In this document: piece after piece, positions 62,412 to 64,000 of the stretch
Numbering within the stretch: the first letter of the stretch is position 1
Layout of the letters: each line of letters begins with the position of its first letter
Source of the DNA: Strix aluco
Taxonomy: Eukaryota; Chordata; Aves; Strigiformes; Strigidae
Assembly: GCF_031877795.1 (NCBI RefSeq)
Contig: NC_133933.1
Coordinates: 2,192,132 to 2,256,131, forward strand
Reading direction: 5' to 3'
Length of the DNA stretch: 64,000 nt
Notes under the pieces: generated by a model
Databases searched by the model: none
What the model was told of the DNA's origin: nothing
Seen by the model: the letters and a program-made list of their open reading frames with translations, nothing else
Position numbers and translations under genes: made by a program

Positions 62412-63233
62412 GAAGAAAAAGGGAGGTATCTTGTTGAACTCTGTGTATTCCCTACCAGGACAAACCCACTCAAGATAGCGATAAGGGATGCAAACGCACA
62501 GGATGTGTCAGAAGAAGCAGGAGCTGCCTGGAAATTTGGCTGAACTTCCACACCTATTTCAGAATCCTTTTACCTAAAACAAATTGCAATGGCCTGTACC
62601 TATGCGGGCCCTTAGCTGCAGTGCCGGCGGGTGCTTGCACCCAGCGAGCCATGAGCAAGCCTGGACTGCTCTGCTGGGCACTGCTGCTGACTCCTCATCT
62701 CAGGGGCCACCAAAACCGCTTTTAGTCTCTGTTGATGGAGACAGGCTCTGAGGGCAGAGGCTTATACAGCATTTCTTGCTATAATGCAGCCCAGGAATTA
62801 AAAAACAAAACAAAAAACAAAAAGAAACACAACAGGAGAAACTACCACCTTCAGCCGTAGCCTCCGGACATTTTAAAGCGGTGGAAGGCTAGGGAGGGGG
62901 AGCTGCAGGTCAAGGAAAGGATAAGATCTGGGTTGCTGGGAATGGGGAGGGAGAAAGAGGAATGTAGTGAAGGAGGTAGAGAAGGAAAAGCAGGGAAATG
63001 ACAGCATTTAGATAAATTTAGCTCTGAATCCAAATTTCAGGGGGAGGGGAGGCGTTTCCTGCCCTAAACCTCTGAACTTTCTGAGATTCTCCCATATTGC
63101 GAGTGATTTACCTGTAAAGAGAACTGAAAAGGGAGAAAAAAGGAGAAAATTGAAATAAACAATTCTCTGCTGTTTAAACAGTCTTTCCATCCTACTCCCC
63201 CAGGGTCAAATGTTCAGGCACAAGGACACAAAC

Positions 63234-63266
63234 AAAAAAAAAAAAAAAAAGAAAGAAAGGAAGGAA
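63234..63266. repeat. poly(A) run A17 grading into GAAA/GGAA repeats
   Basis: Seventeen A residues followed by GAAAGAAAGGAAGGAAAA. Compound purine microsatellite. Confidence 0.87.
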
Positions 63267-64000
63267 AATCACTTTAAAAAGAGGATCTTTACACAAATGC
63301 ATTAGCCCCAGTTTTCATCAATGTAACAACAGTATATCAACTGTTAACACAAAGTGCCTTCCCCACATACCTGCCAGTTCCCTAACTCCAAAATATTTAT
63401 TGGTACATTATACTTAACATTTCATCATTACTAAGGACATTGGCGAGTAATAGTACAACAGCTACCAGCGTAGTTATCCGAGCTTTGTTATGTGCAAGCA
63501 TTTTGGAAAAAAAAAGAGAGAGGCAAGGCTAAGTTGTAAACACACCAAAAAAAAGAACAAGAAGACAAATGTTAATAATTAATCAGAAGCACTAGTCCAA
63601 GACTTTTACTGTGAAAGCTAAGAGATGAATGTATCTATTAGCCATGCATATATATTTTTTTTTAAATTTCTCACACTAATGTGTTTCTAATAACAGCATT
63701 ATCTGGCTGTATAGACAGCTTATGCCTGAGCAGCCTCTCAGTATTCAGGAAGTTGTTGACAAAGACTTCTGCAATAGCCTGTGTGATTTTGCGTTATTTC
63801 CTTTAATTGAACCAATAGGACCTGCACTCCTGCACTCCTGACCTTTGCTCAGAAGGCTAATTTGAGATTATGGTAGTCTGAAAGTAAGAAATAGGGAGTG
63901 TATTTTTAAAGCACAGAAACATTTCTATAGTAATAGAAGATTAAGATCAGTTTCAGTACTAGGATCCTTCCAGTCCCAAACCACTCTCCTCTTAAAGGGA

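Larger units (their letters stand above)
53534..64000. other. non-coding with simple repeats
   Basis: No firm gene. It holds a 12-base tandem at 55106-55129, a small palindrome at 55997-56014 and pyrimidine tracts at 57923-57960 and 61756-61787. A GC-rich patch lies at about 58540-58830. Several microsatellites are listed separately. The 174-codon plus-strand frame at 58416-58940 follows from GC-rich composition and runs into an AAT microsatellite. Confidence 0.55.

Noticed and set aside
1..64000. tRNA, rRNA, known microRNA, endogenous retrovirus or DNA-transposon termini
   Set aside because: I looked for B-box-like words, well-known microRNA seeds, LTR pairs and long terminal inverted repeats by eye and saw none that held up. 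A covariance-model and repeat-library search would be needed to exclude diverged copies.

Overview
The window looks like an avian nuclear genome segment that is almost entirely non-coding. Three things point to this. The AT-rich composition carries many mononucleotide and AT runs. Depletion of CpG is broken only by small CpG-dense pockets. The one unmistakable interspersed repeat is the 3' end of a CR1 LINE on the minus strand at about 34067-34281, with an ORF2 C-terminus and terminal octamers of bird CR1 type. There are no operons, ribosome binding sites, CRISPR arrays, rRNA or tRNA genes. Open frames of 60 to 214 codons occur on both strands at the rate expected by chance, and none resembles a known protein.

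The best evidence for a gene is a minus-strand series of exon-like blocks with good splice signals. A 112-base block at 37844-37955 has a long T tract and AACAG before it and GTACGT after it. It is open in one frame only and encodes a basic stretch followed by a membrane segment. It ends in phase 1. Two downstream minus-strand blocks start in the matching phase. Block 18501-18736 adds 77 residues with two N-glycosylation sequons, ends in TAA, and has AATAAA about 150 bases further on. Block 12440-12523 has the best splice sites in the window and would extend the membrane segment and add a very basic tail. These would give two alternative ends of a small single-pass membrane protein. I do not recognise the protein, and the model is inference from sequence signals alone. 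Weaker exon-like blocks lie at 53494-53533, 4826-4880, 2160-2224 and 1786-1840.

Layout, left to right. 1-8 kb: AT-rich, a few weak exon-like blocks and a recursive-splice-like motif near 1045. About 8.03-8.15 kb: a dense CpG pocket next to a poly(A)/(TA) tract. 8-18 kb: non-coding with the 12.4 kb candidate exon, a faint old CR1-like relic near 14 kb and several homopolymers. 18.3-19 kb: candidate terminal exon and a (GGGAT)n microsatellite. 20-34 kb: gene-desert sequence, AT islands and a 21-base G run. 34 kb: CR1. 36-38 kb: a short tandem duplication and the membrane-segment candidate exon. 42.8 kb: a perfect 18-base-arm hairpin with a third arm copy. 43.2-43.6 kb: two CpG pockets, possibly a promoter for a minus-strand transcript. 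44-64 kb: mostly featureless non-coding sequence with microsatellites, two long pyrimidine tracts, an A17G19 block and a GC-rich patch near 58.6 kb. Some AT-rich blocks look like vertebrate conserved non-coding elements, but this cannot be tested without an alignment.
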